The translations under genes and the position numbers were made by a program. A stretch of DNA of 64,000 nucleotides from Petrolisthes cinctipes (lineage: Eukaryota; Arthropoda; Malacostraca; Decapoda; Porcellanidae): positions 124,001-188,000 of the forward strand of contig JAWQEG010000514.1 of the NCBI GenBank assembly GCA_033782935.1, in the 5' to 3' direction. A model generated the notes under the pieces. That model did no database searches. It saw nothing but the letters and a program-made list of their open reading frames with translations, and was not told where the DNA came from. This document shows, one piece after another, positions 37,701 through 48,909 of this stretch. The stretch's first letter is position 1, and every line of letters starts with the position of its first letter.

Positions 37701-40700
37701 TAATATTTGCACAGGACAACATAGAGAATTTTATATGATACAACATTCACTTACAATAGGCAACTTTTAAATATTATAGGCAGGAAAACTGTTATATGAT
37801 GTAATTTTCATGCATTACAGGAGAAGTGTTAGGGGCCCTGTGTGAGAGAGATGGAGGTGCAACCTACAGTATTGTACGTGGGCAAGTGTTAGACCTGGTG
37901 AGGAGTAGTCTGGATAGGCAAGCTACAGATGATGATGCCTCTCGCTCAGAACATGAGAATACACGCATCCTTATGGAAAAACTGTCAGCTGGCTCTAGAG
38001 AAAGGGTAAATTATTGGTCTTGTTATCCCTATATCATGCTTGGTACTATACAGTACAGAATATTCATAATCATTTTTTGTTGGACATGAAGCCATTTGGC
38101 AATGTTTGGAGAATTTAATTGTATTGTTAATTATGGACATGAAAAAATTTCATTTCTCTTTATTGTATTCCTTTTGAGTATACCTAATCAGAGACAGTTA
38201 TACTACCATATTAAAAGTTTGGAAGATATATTGTCTCATTTAGGAATACAATATACCAATCAGCAGACACTGTCTCACAAGGTTTCTTTTCTGAATAAAA
38301 TTTATAGATTATTGAGTACCATACTGTTTGTGTGACTTTTTAAATTATAGTACCATTAGCATGTAAAGGCATTCAGAAAGTACTTGTTTTGGATTATAGG
38401 AGTTTGGGTATGAGAGATGCAATTGTAATATGCATACAGCATTTACCCATGTAAATAGGTACTGATCTTTATTCTCATCTTGTTACTAGATATTGCCAGG
38501 TGTTAATCATGGTAATCATGTACTGTAATGGCAATGAAATATGATAAGAATGTGCCTTAACAAGAGTATACAGTATCTTCTTTTCGTACTTGGCCGTGAT
38601 GTGAACCACAGAGGAACAGCGGTGATGCTGCTCAGATCTTCCATGACACGGCTGGATGGCGTAACCTGGAGACAAGCATGAAGTGTCTAGAGCACATGAT
38701 TAATGGAGCTGCACCTAAGTTCCTACCTTATGTGGACCAGGTATGATGTCCCTTTGAAGCTAGGGAACCAAAACTGTAGAGTTAATTTATTATCCTCAGT
38801 AACTATTGTATTTCTTGCTCTTTCAGATGGACTTTTCTATGACATTTGTACCTTAGAATTAATGAGTTTTTCTAATAAAAAAGGATATATACTTTATTGG
38901 TGTTACTGTTCAATTGAATTATGTTATTATGGTGATCATCATATTTTATATATTTTTGTACAATGTATATATATGTTGAGAACATTTTAAGTTCATGTTC
39001 CTCCTTCCACAGGAACTACTTGATCTCATCTTCAAGGCTTTGACACACACCAACCGCTTTGTGAGAGAGACAGGGTTCAATGTGTGTGGTGCTCTTGTCT
39101 CCTGTGGGGCTTATGGTTAGTGTATTAAGTCTTTACTCATTTTTCAAACATATCATATTACTTGTAATAAATTGACCACCTTGTCCTGGCACACATCTGC
39201 AACTTTAACCCTTTAATATGGATATTTGTATGTTGTGACCTACTGTACACCCAAATTTTTAATAACAATGCTGGACTGAGTTGTGAGAATGATGTTGGAG
39301 AGGGGTATTAGGGAGGTTTGTCCTCTTACTCCTTCATAGAATATGGGAAAAGAACTCAGTGCTGGTGCTGTTTTGAAAAGTGGCATGATGACTACAAGGA
39401 TTTTTCATATTCTTCTTTTTGTTATTTTCCTGTGTGTGTCTTAAATCCTGATGTTTCTCCACCTGCATTACAGAAGGGGCAGAGCTGTTGGAAAGTAACC
39501 CAATGTTTACCTTTGGTGACCAGCTAACACAACATCTAGGGGAGGGCCTTGCTGATAATTGGAGCCAGGTTTGTCATATTTAGTATTGTATGCTAAGTAC
39601 ATTGATAAAGAAATCATTTTACAAAATCACCTAGACTAGGCCCAAGAAACACAGAAAGGTTCCAATGAGCTCATGACCAATTATGGTGATTTGCAGGTAG
39701 CTAAGGGGCTACAAAGTATTCAACCAAAATTTTCTACATCTCTGATATATTCAACCAAAAACTATCTAGAAGCATAAGCAGGTATTAAAAGGATGACACC
39801 TAGTCATGCCATGATGTCACTGGCACTCATCATGTCACCCAAGCAAGGGGAGGGATGTTGGAGTGGAGGTGGCTGGTCACCAACGGGTAGGCCAAGAAAC
39901 ACAAGGTGACGGTGTGTTATAGAAGATCTTACAGATGAGGCAGAGGTAATGGATAGTATTGCTAGGAAAATACCATCGATCATCAAACCTCATAGTGAAA
40001 TGATGATGATACTGTAATGCCTTTCACTTCTGTAGCACTGCTGATTGTACGCCTGTTGATTTCATTTTTGCAAAATTTAAATTTTTATATTCATCCAAAA
40101 TAAAACTGAACATTAGTATCTACACTGTCAAACCTTCACAGAAGGAAAACACAACATTGAGAGAACTGATAAACTATCATTGGCTGTTGCCCGGTTTCTT
40201 GGAATAGACAAGGGTCCATTCTGGGGCAGAAGAAATTGAGAAATTAATATCACACTGACCATAACCAGTATCTTTTCACCTACAGGTTCGGTTAGCATCA
40301 TCAGTGGCCACTCGCAAATTCCTGATGTCTCTCCCACCAGGTGCCCAGGAACGTTTCTTCCCAGTCCTGTTGCCCAGACTCTGCCTCAACAGGTGCCTCA
40401 CACACCATCTTTTTTATAGTTACTAGCTCTTATCTAGAGATAACCACATGCAAAGGCAACTCCTGACAACTATTTCTATCCCTCCCCATCCACTGTCTCC
40501 CCCTTCCTTCCTGACTGATGGGGAATTGGGAGACAAGGGGCAGGGATACCGTTGTTCGGTTTGCTGCAACCTCACTGTTTTCAAAACATAATTTTTAGGC
40601 ATTTCACCATAGAATAAAATTGGTTTGTTTTTCGATGGTGGATATATGTACCCAAAGTTTATCTTTGTAGTTTGTATACATGTTGTATATGTACAGTATA

Positions 40701-43700
40701 CCAAACCACATATACAATATAAACATGCAGTAGGTTCGCATAGTGAGCGTTTCACCTATTGAGTGACGAATCCCCAAATCAGCTCCCTTTATTATCTTAT
40801 GCGCGAAGCTTCCACCAAGCGCGTTTTTGTGGCCAAGAGTGGCCCAAATCTGCAGCCGTCCCCTGAAGCACGTCTAGGCCTAAATCTGGTTTCCGCGTGA
40901 CACTAGCCGCTTTTGAGGCAGTGACCGCCCATAAGTAATTTTCCCCATATAAACATGTATTCATACTATGCAATTTTATACGTATGCAAGCCCCTCTGTC
41001 GCCAAAATTGTCGCGTACTATGCAAACCTACTGTACTGTACATAGATATACAGTATATCTACACATGCATACACATTCAATTACAGTAAAACCTCTCGGA
41101 TAGCTTTATTTTGGATAGCAGTTTTACAGATGGCGACAGAATAGAAACATTTCCAGGCACGGTGGATAGCGATTAATGCACCGGGGATGGGGAGGCTAAG
41201 CGACCCATTTACGGGCGGTGGTGTTTCCAATATTGGATATTGGCAACTCTGGCACTGCACTCATAGTGATAGTCAATGTTTCCACTGTTGTTTCTATTGT
41301 TTTAAAGTCACTTGTTGCTGGCTCTTGTTGCTGAAGTTGTGTCCATGTGATAAGGCTGCTGGATCCTGTACCATAAGCTAATAGCTAAACATGGCGCTGG
41401 CATTTCTAGTGAAAATGAGGGAGACAGAATAGACTTCAGAGAGAGTGAAGGTGCGGGCGCCCAGTAGACTGACATTAAACTTGACTCGTCATGTCAGCTC
41501 AATAAATGCACTCTAAACCAATACCAGGTAATTTTATATACCTTCTGGCATGTCAAATATGTTTACTTTTAAGTTTGTATATGTGTGCTTGGTTATATAT
41601 TGTTAGAAATTTTAAGTTGGTGTTAGTCTGAAACAATGTCCAGACTATTTTGATATATTTACATTTAAACTTTGCCCTGCGTATAGCGGTTTCATGGATA
41701 GCGACTATTTCGCCTGACTACATGTGTCGCTATCTGCGAGGTCTTACTATATATACCATATATGCATACATATATACACACATACTATACACATTACTGT
41801 GTGGATGCAGTGTATATCCACTCTCTTTTACAGTACCTTTTCCTAAGTTGACTATTATTGCACAGAACATGTAAAGACTGCTATTAAAAACATTGTTTAT
41901 ATGTGAAAAGTTTCAAATTATGAATGTTTACTGAATATACAGCTTCCTTGCAGATACTATGTGGCAGAAGGAGTGCGACTGTACTCACAGGAGACATGGA
42001 GACAAGTGACAGAAGCTGAGGGAAAGACATTGGTGGAGAAGTATATAAATCACGTGGTGAGTGGTAGTAAGGCAAAAAATAAACTTAAAGTTGTGATTTG
42101 GATTAAAAGAAATATAATTTTAAGTGGGTTTGCTTTCAATGAGAGTGAGAAACCACTTTTCACTTTTCCAAATGCAAGAAAGAAAGTGAAGCTTTTGTAA
42201 TACAAGTCAAACATTCTACAGGTGAGTTACTACATTGAGGCTACTGGTGCTGACAACCATGCAGTGAGGGAGGCTGCTTGTGCCTGCATTGCAGAGTTGG
42301 CCCTAAAGCTGAATACAGGGGCTGTACGAAGTCATGTCCAGCCTCTCCTCCACGCCCTTACTGTCTGCTTTGCTGATGACTCCTGGCCTGTCCGAGATGG
42401 TGAGATGTGTGGATTGTAGGACCTTGGTAATATATTGTTGGTTTCACTGACTAATGACTGGTTCTCATTGTTGGGGATAAGAATAACTGATGCATTGGAT
42501 GTCAGGTTTCAGATAAAGTACTGTATCTGAAAAATTTATAAACGATAAACAAAGTATATAATATTTAAAAAATGATTATTTTATAAATGCATCAGCAAGC
42601 CAGTAATACTGAACTGACTTAGCTCCAATATAATTTCCTCTTTTGTGTTGCAGCTGCTTGTGTTGCATGTGGGAACTTCATTCTGTGCTTTCCAGAGGAG
42701 GCTCAGGGTTCCATGGAGGTGCTCTACCCACTATTCTTCACCAACCTAGAAGTTAGTATCAGCTTTTGCTTGTTTTGCAATCTGTACATTATCTGTGTTA
42801 CAATATTTTATACCCACCAACTTGCACCTCAATCTTTACCATGACTACTCATCAGATGTATCCCAACTCTGTTACCATTCTACAATACTCCATTCCTACT
42901 TTGTCTAACAGCCTTACACTATACCTCTTAGTTTTGCAATCACTCCACTCTCCCATATTTTTGCTGAAGGGTATTATCATTGCCCTTTTCTTGTCCTCAA
43001 GTACATCTTCACTCTTCCAACGCAGATGATATAGTCTCCTCAGCCACTCCAGAGCATAGTCTCCACAGTACTTGATCATCCCAATAGACACTTTATCGAT
43101 GCCTGAAAATTACCATTCTTCAAATAATTTATAACTTTTTTCATCTCTACCACAGTGTCAGGGATATCTACATTAATATTAGGGCTATTAGGTCTTGCCC
43201 TCTCGACTTCTCCAGAGCCAATCATGTTGACATTTGCTACCTTCCTTCTCATGATCATTCATTAATTCTTCAGAATATTACTTCCATCTTAGTCTCTTGT
43301 CATTTGTATCCCTGAGTAGACAACCATTCCTATCCTTCACATTTTGACCCCTTCCCCTATAATAGGCCTATATCATTCCTGCAGTCTTTTTTTGCATATA
43401 GCGAGTTAACATTTTCCTATCTTTCTTCCCTCAGGACTCTATTCCCTCCGTCAGACAGGGGGCAGCTGTGGCTATCGCCAATGTTGTAAAAGCTTATGGT
43501 CGTGATGCTTTACCCATGATTGTTGATAAGATGAAGGAGGGACTGAAAGGTAAGGTGACGTGTTTGTTTCATTTGTTTGTTGTTGAAAATTATAGTACAA
43601 GCATAGCATTCCACTTAGTTGTAAAAATAAGTATGTTGATCTTAACCCCATGGGCAAAAGAGGCAATTCTCTGAATTGTAAGTATTTATTGGCTTTAGAC

Positions 43701-46665
43701 AAAAAAGTATGGTAATGTACAGTACTAGAATGATTCAAGACTCAGAATCTAGTAAAAAAAGAAATGAGGTATATACAGCCACAATCAAATATCCACCAAC
43801 ACTTTCCTTCCATCGTAGTAAATATCTTGGTAATAAGGAACAACACATGTAGGATTTTGCAGTGCCTCATAATAATAATTGAGGAGGTTGAGTTGACATA
43901 AGGTGTATGATTATATTTTGTTATGATACTGATTTCTTTGCACGATGGAAGGAACGTGTTGGTGGTTATTTGATTGTGGCTGTACTATATTGAAAAGGTA
44001 ATGAGGTACTGTATTGAAAGAAAAAACAAAGTAGAAAAATTGACATGAGTGCAGTATATACAACACCTATGTGGTGTACAGTCTGCAAAAAAAGTTTTGG
44101 AACCACCCCTACGTTAATTTTAACATGGGTAAACGGTGTAGGGCAGGTACTCCACTGACTGGGCAGCTGGTGCCTCATCCGGGACGCATATCGTCTTCGC
44201 CTGGTCGATAATACTCGGGCTGTGGCAGTGACAACTTTTTTATATCAAAAGTTTAGCTAATTTTAAATTAAATTTTGAGTGTTCAAAAATCGCTAGTCAG
44301 GCGTACCAACATTACATCACACGGTCAAAGGGGTGTTTCCAAAACTTATTTTGCAGACTGTACAAGTATTTGGAGCAGCAATTGATGCATGGGGTTTTAT
44401 TAGAGTGAATGTGATATGCTTAAATGAAAGATAACTGTGGTTTAGGTTCCAGTTACTGTACAGGAGAAATGAGATAATTTTGCACAATTCAAGTAATTAA
44501 TCCTCGTACATGCCTGCCAGGGGTAAAGGACCAGCCATGTGAGAGCGAGCGTTATGGTGACCTAGAGAGTGGCCCAGCGATGTATGGGGTTGTCAAGCGC
44601 AAGAGAGACAATGACCCAGAACTTCACTCTAATAAACAGGCAAGTCACCAACTGATCTGAGAGTGCAGGAGTTTATAAAGATTTGATCTGTGCTGATGCT
44701 CCTATGGTTCATACTTATAGTACTGTGAATGTTTGATCCTCACACATCAGGTTCAATCCACAAGGTGGCAGGCAAAATAGCCAATTTCTTCCTAATTTAT
44801 TCCAGTGCCTACTGAAAATGTTTACTTGAGTGCTGGTGTTGTGGGAGAGTTGGCATGTCTATTCAAGTATACGTAACATATGCTATATGGTAATAAGTGT
44901 ATATCGGTAGTTGTCATTATAATTTTGGCACCTCCGATCATCAGACCTACCATCATGTGGTATGTCAAACACTTAATATTTCAGGGACTTTTGTACTGTA
45001 ATCCCAAAAGTTTCAAGCGTACTGTATTATGCAGCAATACTTTTGAGAATTTTCATCAGTATCCTACCTATAAGTATTTGATTACAAAAGTAATGACAAT
45101 TATGTTGCAGATGTACTCGTGTGGTTCACTGGCACCTAAAATGGGTCGAGGTGGTGGTGGTTGCTCAGACTGCAGATTCCGTCGGCCTCCACAGGTGTGG
45201 GAGCGTGCTGATGGGTGAGTAGTAAGATTAACAGATGATTGGTAGTGCTAGCACAAAGGGTGAATGGTAGTATTGATCAGTAAGTGTTTAGACTGACACA
45301 TGTACTGTGGGGCTGATGAATGAGTGATGGGACTGATAGGAGAATGGTGAGAAGACTTATTGGGTGAGTGGTGAGACTGATAGGTGAAGGTAATGCCTTG
45401 AAAAGGATAAATTTGACTAAGTAGCCTACTTGGATAAAGTTGCAAGTGCGTTTACCAGGTTTGAGTGAGACCAATGCATTCTGAATCCCATATTAGAGTT
45501 CATCAATTTATAGCAGTGGGAAGGGTAAGAATTAGGGTGGTAGGCAAGGACATTGGTGGTGTTTATGATGGTGTGGTACCAGTACGATGGCTCCATAGAC
45601 ACATTACAGAGCCATCGTATACACCACCAATGTTCTTGCCTATGACACTTAGAGAATATTGCATTGACCTATGTACAGTTAAAAAGAGAATACTAACCAT
45701 AGAATGTATTACTCAGAATATTGCCTGAATATGTCTTAGAATATATTCTTGTTTGATTCTTATGCTATGCAGATATGTGTATCTAGCAAGTGAATTGGCT
45801 GGGGTCCCCGATGCAGCTTGTGAAGTGACCTCATGCCTGCCCATGGTGGCGGAGGCAGTACAACATAAACATTATGCAGCTCACATCACACTATTGGAGA
45901 CATTATGCAAGACACTCCCACACCTGGCCAAGGGACTAAGCAAGAAAGTGTTTAAGTCCCACCTACATCTGTTCCTGGACTCGATTTTTTATGCTCTGGT
46001 CAGTTGAGAGATTTCTATACAATATTTTCTAGCATGATAATTTTTGTATTTGATTTCTATATAAAGTTGTCAAATGTAGTTTAGTGCAATACTCTGTAAT
46101 GACACTCATTCACTTAGTGAATTGTGTTTAAGACCTGCTTTGTAACAGTTTACTGTAGTTGTATTATTACCTATTTTGTGTGTGCCGACAGGAGTGTGAG
46201 AATGGTCTGACCTCATCAGCAGCCAGCCAATGCCTCACCCAGTTGTCACAGCTACTGGGACCCAACATCCTGAGGGGCCGTGTGGAGGAGCACAACCCAA
46301 GGTCTTTCACACACTTATTTATTTACAATCCATTTCAATCCTTCATGTGTAGGTGGCAAACTATAGCATCCGCAAAATGTGTGACTTTCCTCATAGATAA
46401 ACAGTATTTGGCATTTTTAGACTATTTATTCATACCATATCTAATGTGGTATAGTGAGAACACCTCAGTCGAAAATAGAGATCTGACACATTGCATATAG
46501 AACTACCTGACAAGGTCTTGTGAATGTGGACCTGAAAGGAACTGAATTCTTCACTCTCATTTTTATTCTATCAGTATAAATGACAGTTGTATTGAATCTT
46601 TAATCTTCTTTTCTAACAGTTACTTGCGTGCTCTGGATGCCAACAACTTCATTGCTCCCCTTTGA
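34717..46665 (+). CDS. HEAT/ARM-like repeat protein of unknown function, complete, 16 exons
   Basis: Coding exons: 34717-34883, 36279-36430, 37821-38005, 38612-38740, 39013-39115, 39474-39568, 40286-40392, 41954-42056, 42222-42399, 42654-42751, 43435-43549, 44521-44639, 45111-45214, 45773-45998, 46192-46301 and 46620-46665 (stop TGA). The phases close at every join and sum to 2037 nt, or 678 aa. Fifteen introns: fourteen GT-AG and one GC-AG (after 44639). A splice acceptor at 34706 implies an upstream non-coding exon, and the ATG is in the context gcaaccATGt. The protein is built of paired helices typical of alpha-solenoids (WESQHGCLLGLKVAVG, EVREIAIRLLTHQEVRVRQA, NHAVREAACACIAELALKL, SIPSVRQGAAVAIANVV). 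An interruption at about residues 518-552 is rich in glycine with a Cys pair (C535, C538) and RFRRPPQVWERADG. No signal peptide or membrane segment is seen. Alpha-solenoids usually act as scaffolds, but I do not recognise the specific family and assign no role. Confidence 0.9.
35280..36278. other. HEAT gene intron 1, A-rich tract
   Basis: The stretch 35590-35880 is strikingly A-rich on the plus strand (aaagaaagctaaagctaaag, aaaaagaagcaggaagaaga). It may be a decayed retroelement region rich in Lys codons, but no frame survives. Confidence 0.35.
36738..37082 (-). mobile_element. Possible C-terminal remnant of a non-LTR retrotransposon, HEAT intron 2
   Basis: A minus-strand frame contains SFFYIPYTISQLWNTRPPSI followed by a basic-hydrophobic tail. 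This resembles the 'FxPRTxxxWNxLP' end motif of several non-LTR retrotransposon proteins. Upstream in the same frame lie YERVDRKALRDVF and LPSREHATLAKLLDL. It is called by motif only. Confidence 0.5.
37160..37615 (-). mobile_element. Non-LTR retrotransposon fragment before the reverse transcriptase core, HEAT intron 2
   Basis: The minus-strand frame EDEIRKAIGRLKHLKVGKAP, then KKCLDMVGEAVMEWML, matches the linker before the reverse transcriptase in the family seen at 47.2 kb (REEVMKVIGKLKTGKALGVD). Lower coordinates continue as broken frames resembling the 'ISLISVLDKVYGRILTERL' block. Confidence 0.65.
40728..41033. mobile_element. MITE with cagtaggtt...aacctactg ends, HEAT intron 7
   Basis: The left end cagtaggttcgcatagtga is mirrored on the right by gtactatgcaaacctactg followed by TA. 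The left flank reads tg rather than ta, so the target duplication is not perfect. 306 bp, no coding capacity. Confidence 0.7.
41084..41749. mobile_element. Tigger/pogo-like non-autonomous element, HEAT intron 7
   Basis: It starts TA-cagtaaaacctctcggatag and ends gctatctgcgaggtcttacta-TA, with a further inverted pair (ggatagcgattaat, then ggatagcgactattt). Ends of the form CAGTanaaCCTC are typical of pogo/Tigger elements. No transposase frame remains. 666 bp. Confidence 0.65.
42852..43260 (-). mobile_element. Non-LTR retrotransposon fragment, HEAT intron 10
   Basis: Two overlapping minus-strand frames read DTVVEMKKVINYLKNGNFQA, then CGDYALEWLRRLYHLRWKSE, DVLEDKKRAMIIPFSKNMG and EWSDCKTKRYSVRLLDKVG. 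This is the 'WK.a.iiPlyKkG...d..nyR.isll' entry into the reverse transcriptase domain, with frameshifts. It is oriented against the host gene. Confidence 0.7.
43776..43982. mobile_element. TA-flanked MITE with about 45-bp inverted ends, HEAT intron 11
   Basis: It starts TA-cagccacaatcaaatatcc and ends ggttatttgattgtggctg-TA. The match continues inward through ccaccaacactttccttccatcgt against acgatggaaggaacgtgttggtgg. 207 bp. The high arm identity suggests a fairly recent insertion. Confidence 0.82.
44079..44360. mobile_element. TA-flanked MITE, second one in HEAT intron 11
   Basis: It starts TA-cagtctgcaaaaaaagtttt and ends aaaacttattttgcagactg-TA, about 24 bp of inverted ends with one or two mismatches; a cacccct/aggggtg pair follows. 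282 bp. The CAGT...ACTG ends and TA duplication point to Tc1/mariner-like mobilisation. Confidence 0.82.
44639..44641 (+). other. Apparent GC-AG intron donor in the HEAT gene
   Basis: The exon ends aacag and the intron begins gcaagt, the classical consensus of GC donors. The acceptor at 45110 (atgttgcag) restores the phase (NKQ joined to MYS). No GT donor nearby keeps the frame. Confidence 0.75.
45540..45645. mobile_element. Small foldback element, HEAT intron 13
   Basis: The blocks gtaggcaaggacattggtgg and ccaccaatgttcttgcctat pair, and inside them acgatggctcc pairs with gagccatcgt. It is probably related to the palindrome at 2.16 kb. Confidence 0.65.
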
Positions 46666-47155
46666 TGGTCTGGCTCCTACGTATAAGTTGGTCTCTTCTG
46701 GTCTGATCTAATATTATTCAGGTTAGATATATATTAGAGTCAGTTGTGATGATATACACTTTGCATTAGGTGTGACTTGTCTTCTCTCAGTGTTTTAAAG
46801 GAAAGATGCTGGGTAATTGGAGGGTTTTAATACCTCCAAAAGGTGCAAGAACAGACTTTAGGTACAGTTTTTATTTTATTATAAGCGGGATAATTTTTTC
46901 AGAAAAAAACACAGACATTGAGAGTGCATTTTACACTTGATGACATACTATACATTTGTTTTTCTATTTGTAATGACACTCCTAATCCTGGGGGAAATTT
47001 TTAGCCTCAGTTTTTACAAGTGCCATAAGATTTTTCCCAAAAAGTTTTGTACATTTTAAGTTTATTTCATTTTAGGATCATCAAAAACCACAGTACTGTA
47101 TGTATATAATATCTGTGTTATGTTATACCAGGCATAAGACAATATGAGACTACAT
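46666..47155. other. 3' flank of the HEAT gene
   Basis: Presumed 3' UTR and flank. AT-rich; no canonical AATAAA was found before the retrotransposon that follows. Confidence 0.4.
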
Positions 47156-47159
47156 TTAA

Positions 47160-48909
47160 AGGTGAGTTGAACTAGGAAGGGAAGAGGTTATGAAAGTAAT
47201 AGGAAAGTTGAAGACTGGTAAGGCCCTGGGGGTGGATGGGATAACTGCAGTGGAGTGGATGTTGCTTATATGCACATTGAGTTGGAACACAAAGATTAAC
47301 ATAAAATAAAGGAAAGGAAAATATAGAAAATAATAGACGCTCATGAGCACAGCATCAATATTAATACAATCATATTAATGAGACAAAAGAGGAGTGCCAT
47401 TGGGAAGGCAATACTCCTCACCCATCAACTGAACTGAACTGAACTGGAGGCAGGGAGAGGTGCCAGAAGACTGGAGGAGACCCATAATTGTACCTCTGTA
47501 CAGTATAAGGGAAAGGAGAGTAGGGATAAGAGTGGTAGATATAGGGGAATAAGCCTTCTTAGTGTACTGGAGAAGGTGTATGGGAAGGTTCTTACTGAAA
47601 GACTGATTGAAGTAACAGGAATAAAGTTAGTGAGGGGCAGAGAAGGTTCAGAAAGGGTAGAGGTGTGGATCAGATATTTGCATTAAAATCAACAGTGGAG
47701 AAATATATTGGGAATGGTAGGAAGTTGTATGCTGCTCTTCATGGACTTGAAGAAGGCATACGATAGGGTTGATAGGAGAGTTATGACAGAAGTGTTTAGG
47801 ATTTACGGTGTTGGGGGGGTATTGGCTGAAAGACATTGAGGACATTTATGCAGAGGCAAAAGCATGTGTGCGGGTAGAGGGTGATCTAAGTGAAAATTTT
47901 AATATTAGTGTAGGGTTGAGACAGGAGTGTGTCATGTCACCATGGCTGTTCAATATATATAAAATTATGAATGGTTGTATGAGAGAGATGAAGGCTAAAG
48001 TGGATGGCCTGGGGGCGAAGCTGAGGTTGAATGGAGTAAATTGGTCCTTGGTGGCTAGCTTATTTGTGGATGACATTGTGTTGATGGTTGAGAGTGAAAG
48101 GGAGTTACAGAGAGTGATGAATGAGTTTCAGTCAGTGTGTAAATGAAGGAAGCTGAAGGTAAATGTTGGTAAAAGTAAGGTGATGGTATTTGAGAAGGCA
48201 GAAACTGAAGTGATTGATTTTGCTACACCCTACAGAGTGAGATAACTCTGGGGGGTGAGATGATGGAGGAGGTGAAGGAGTTTAAGTACTTAGGAACAGT
48301 TCTGTGTAAACATGGAAGTATGGAAGGAGGAATTAGGGAGAGAGCAGTGAGGGGTAGGCAGGTCATATGATCACTAGGGAGGATTATGAAGGGTAGAAAT
48401 GTGAATATGGAAGTGAAAAGAGGACTAAGAAATAGTATAATCCTGTCAACACTGACATATGCATCAGAGACATGGACATGGAGTAGGGCTCATCAGTCTA
48501 GAATAGGTGCTGTGGAAATGAGTTACTTGAGAGGAGCATGTAGACTGACCAGATCGGATGGAGAAAGTAATGGGAGATGTGGTATGAGTGAGAAGGCTAT
48601 TGGTATCGAGTGTGGGGTGGTCGAGAGGCTGAAGGGTAATACACCGAGGTTGTTTGGACATGTGGAGAGAATGCAAGGTGAGGAGTTTGTATGGAAGTGA
48701 AGTTGTGGGACCTAGTGTGAGTGGCAGACCTCCAGTTAGATGGCAGAACAAAGTGGAAGAGTATGTAAGAGAGAAACATGAGGGGCAGAGGAGGGCTTGA
48801 TCAAGTTAGGAGGGAATGGTGGAACAGGGAAAACTGGAGACACTACTGCCGTAGCCATCCCCTTGGGGGGGAGTTCCTAGAGGGAACGAGGCGTCGGAGC
48901 TATAGATAG
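47160..48909 (+). mobile_element. Largest non-LTR retrotransposon fragment in the window
   Basis: In broken frames one reads the linker (EEVMKVIGKLKTGKALGVDG), the reverse transcriptase blocks (EDWRRPIIVPL, GISLLSVLEKVYGKVLTERL, FMDLKKAYDRV with catalytic D), the catalytic box as FVDDIVLM, and the C-terminal region (RGLRNSIILSTLTYASETWT). It ends at the 3' phrase cggagctatagatag. About 175 bp of unrelated sequence (47275-47450, ending in an aactg repeat) interrupts it. Several stops and frameshifts show it is dead. It shares its 3' half with the copies at 15.6 and 22.1 kb. Confidence 0.85.
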
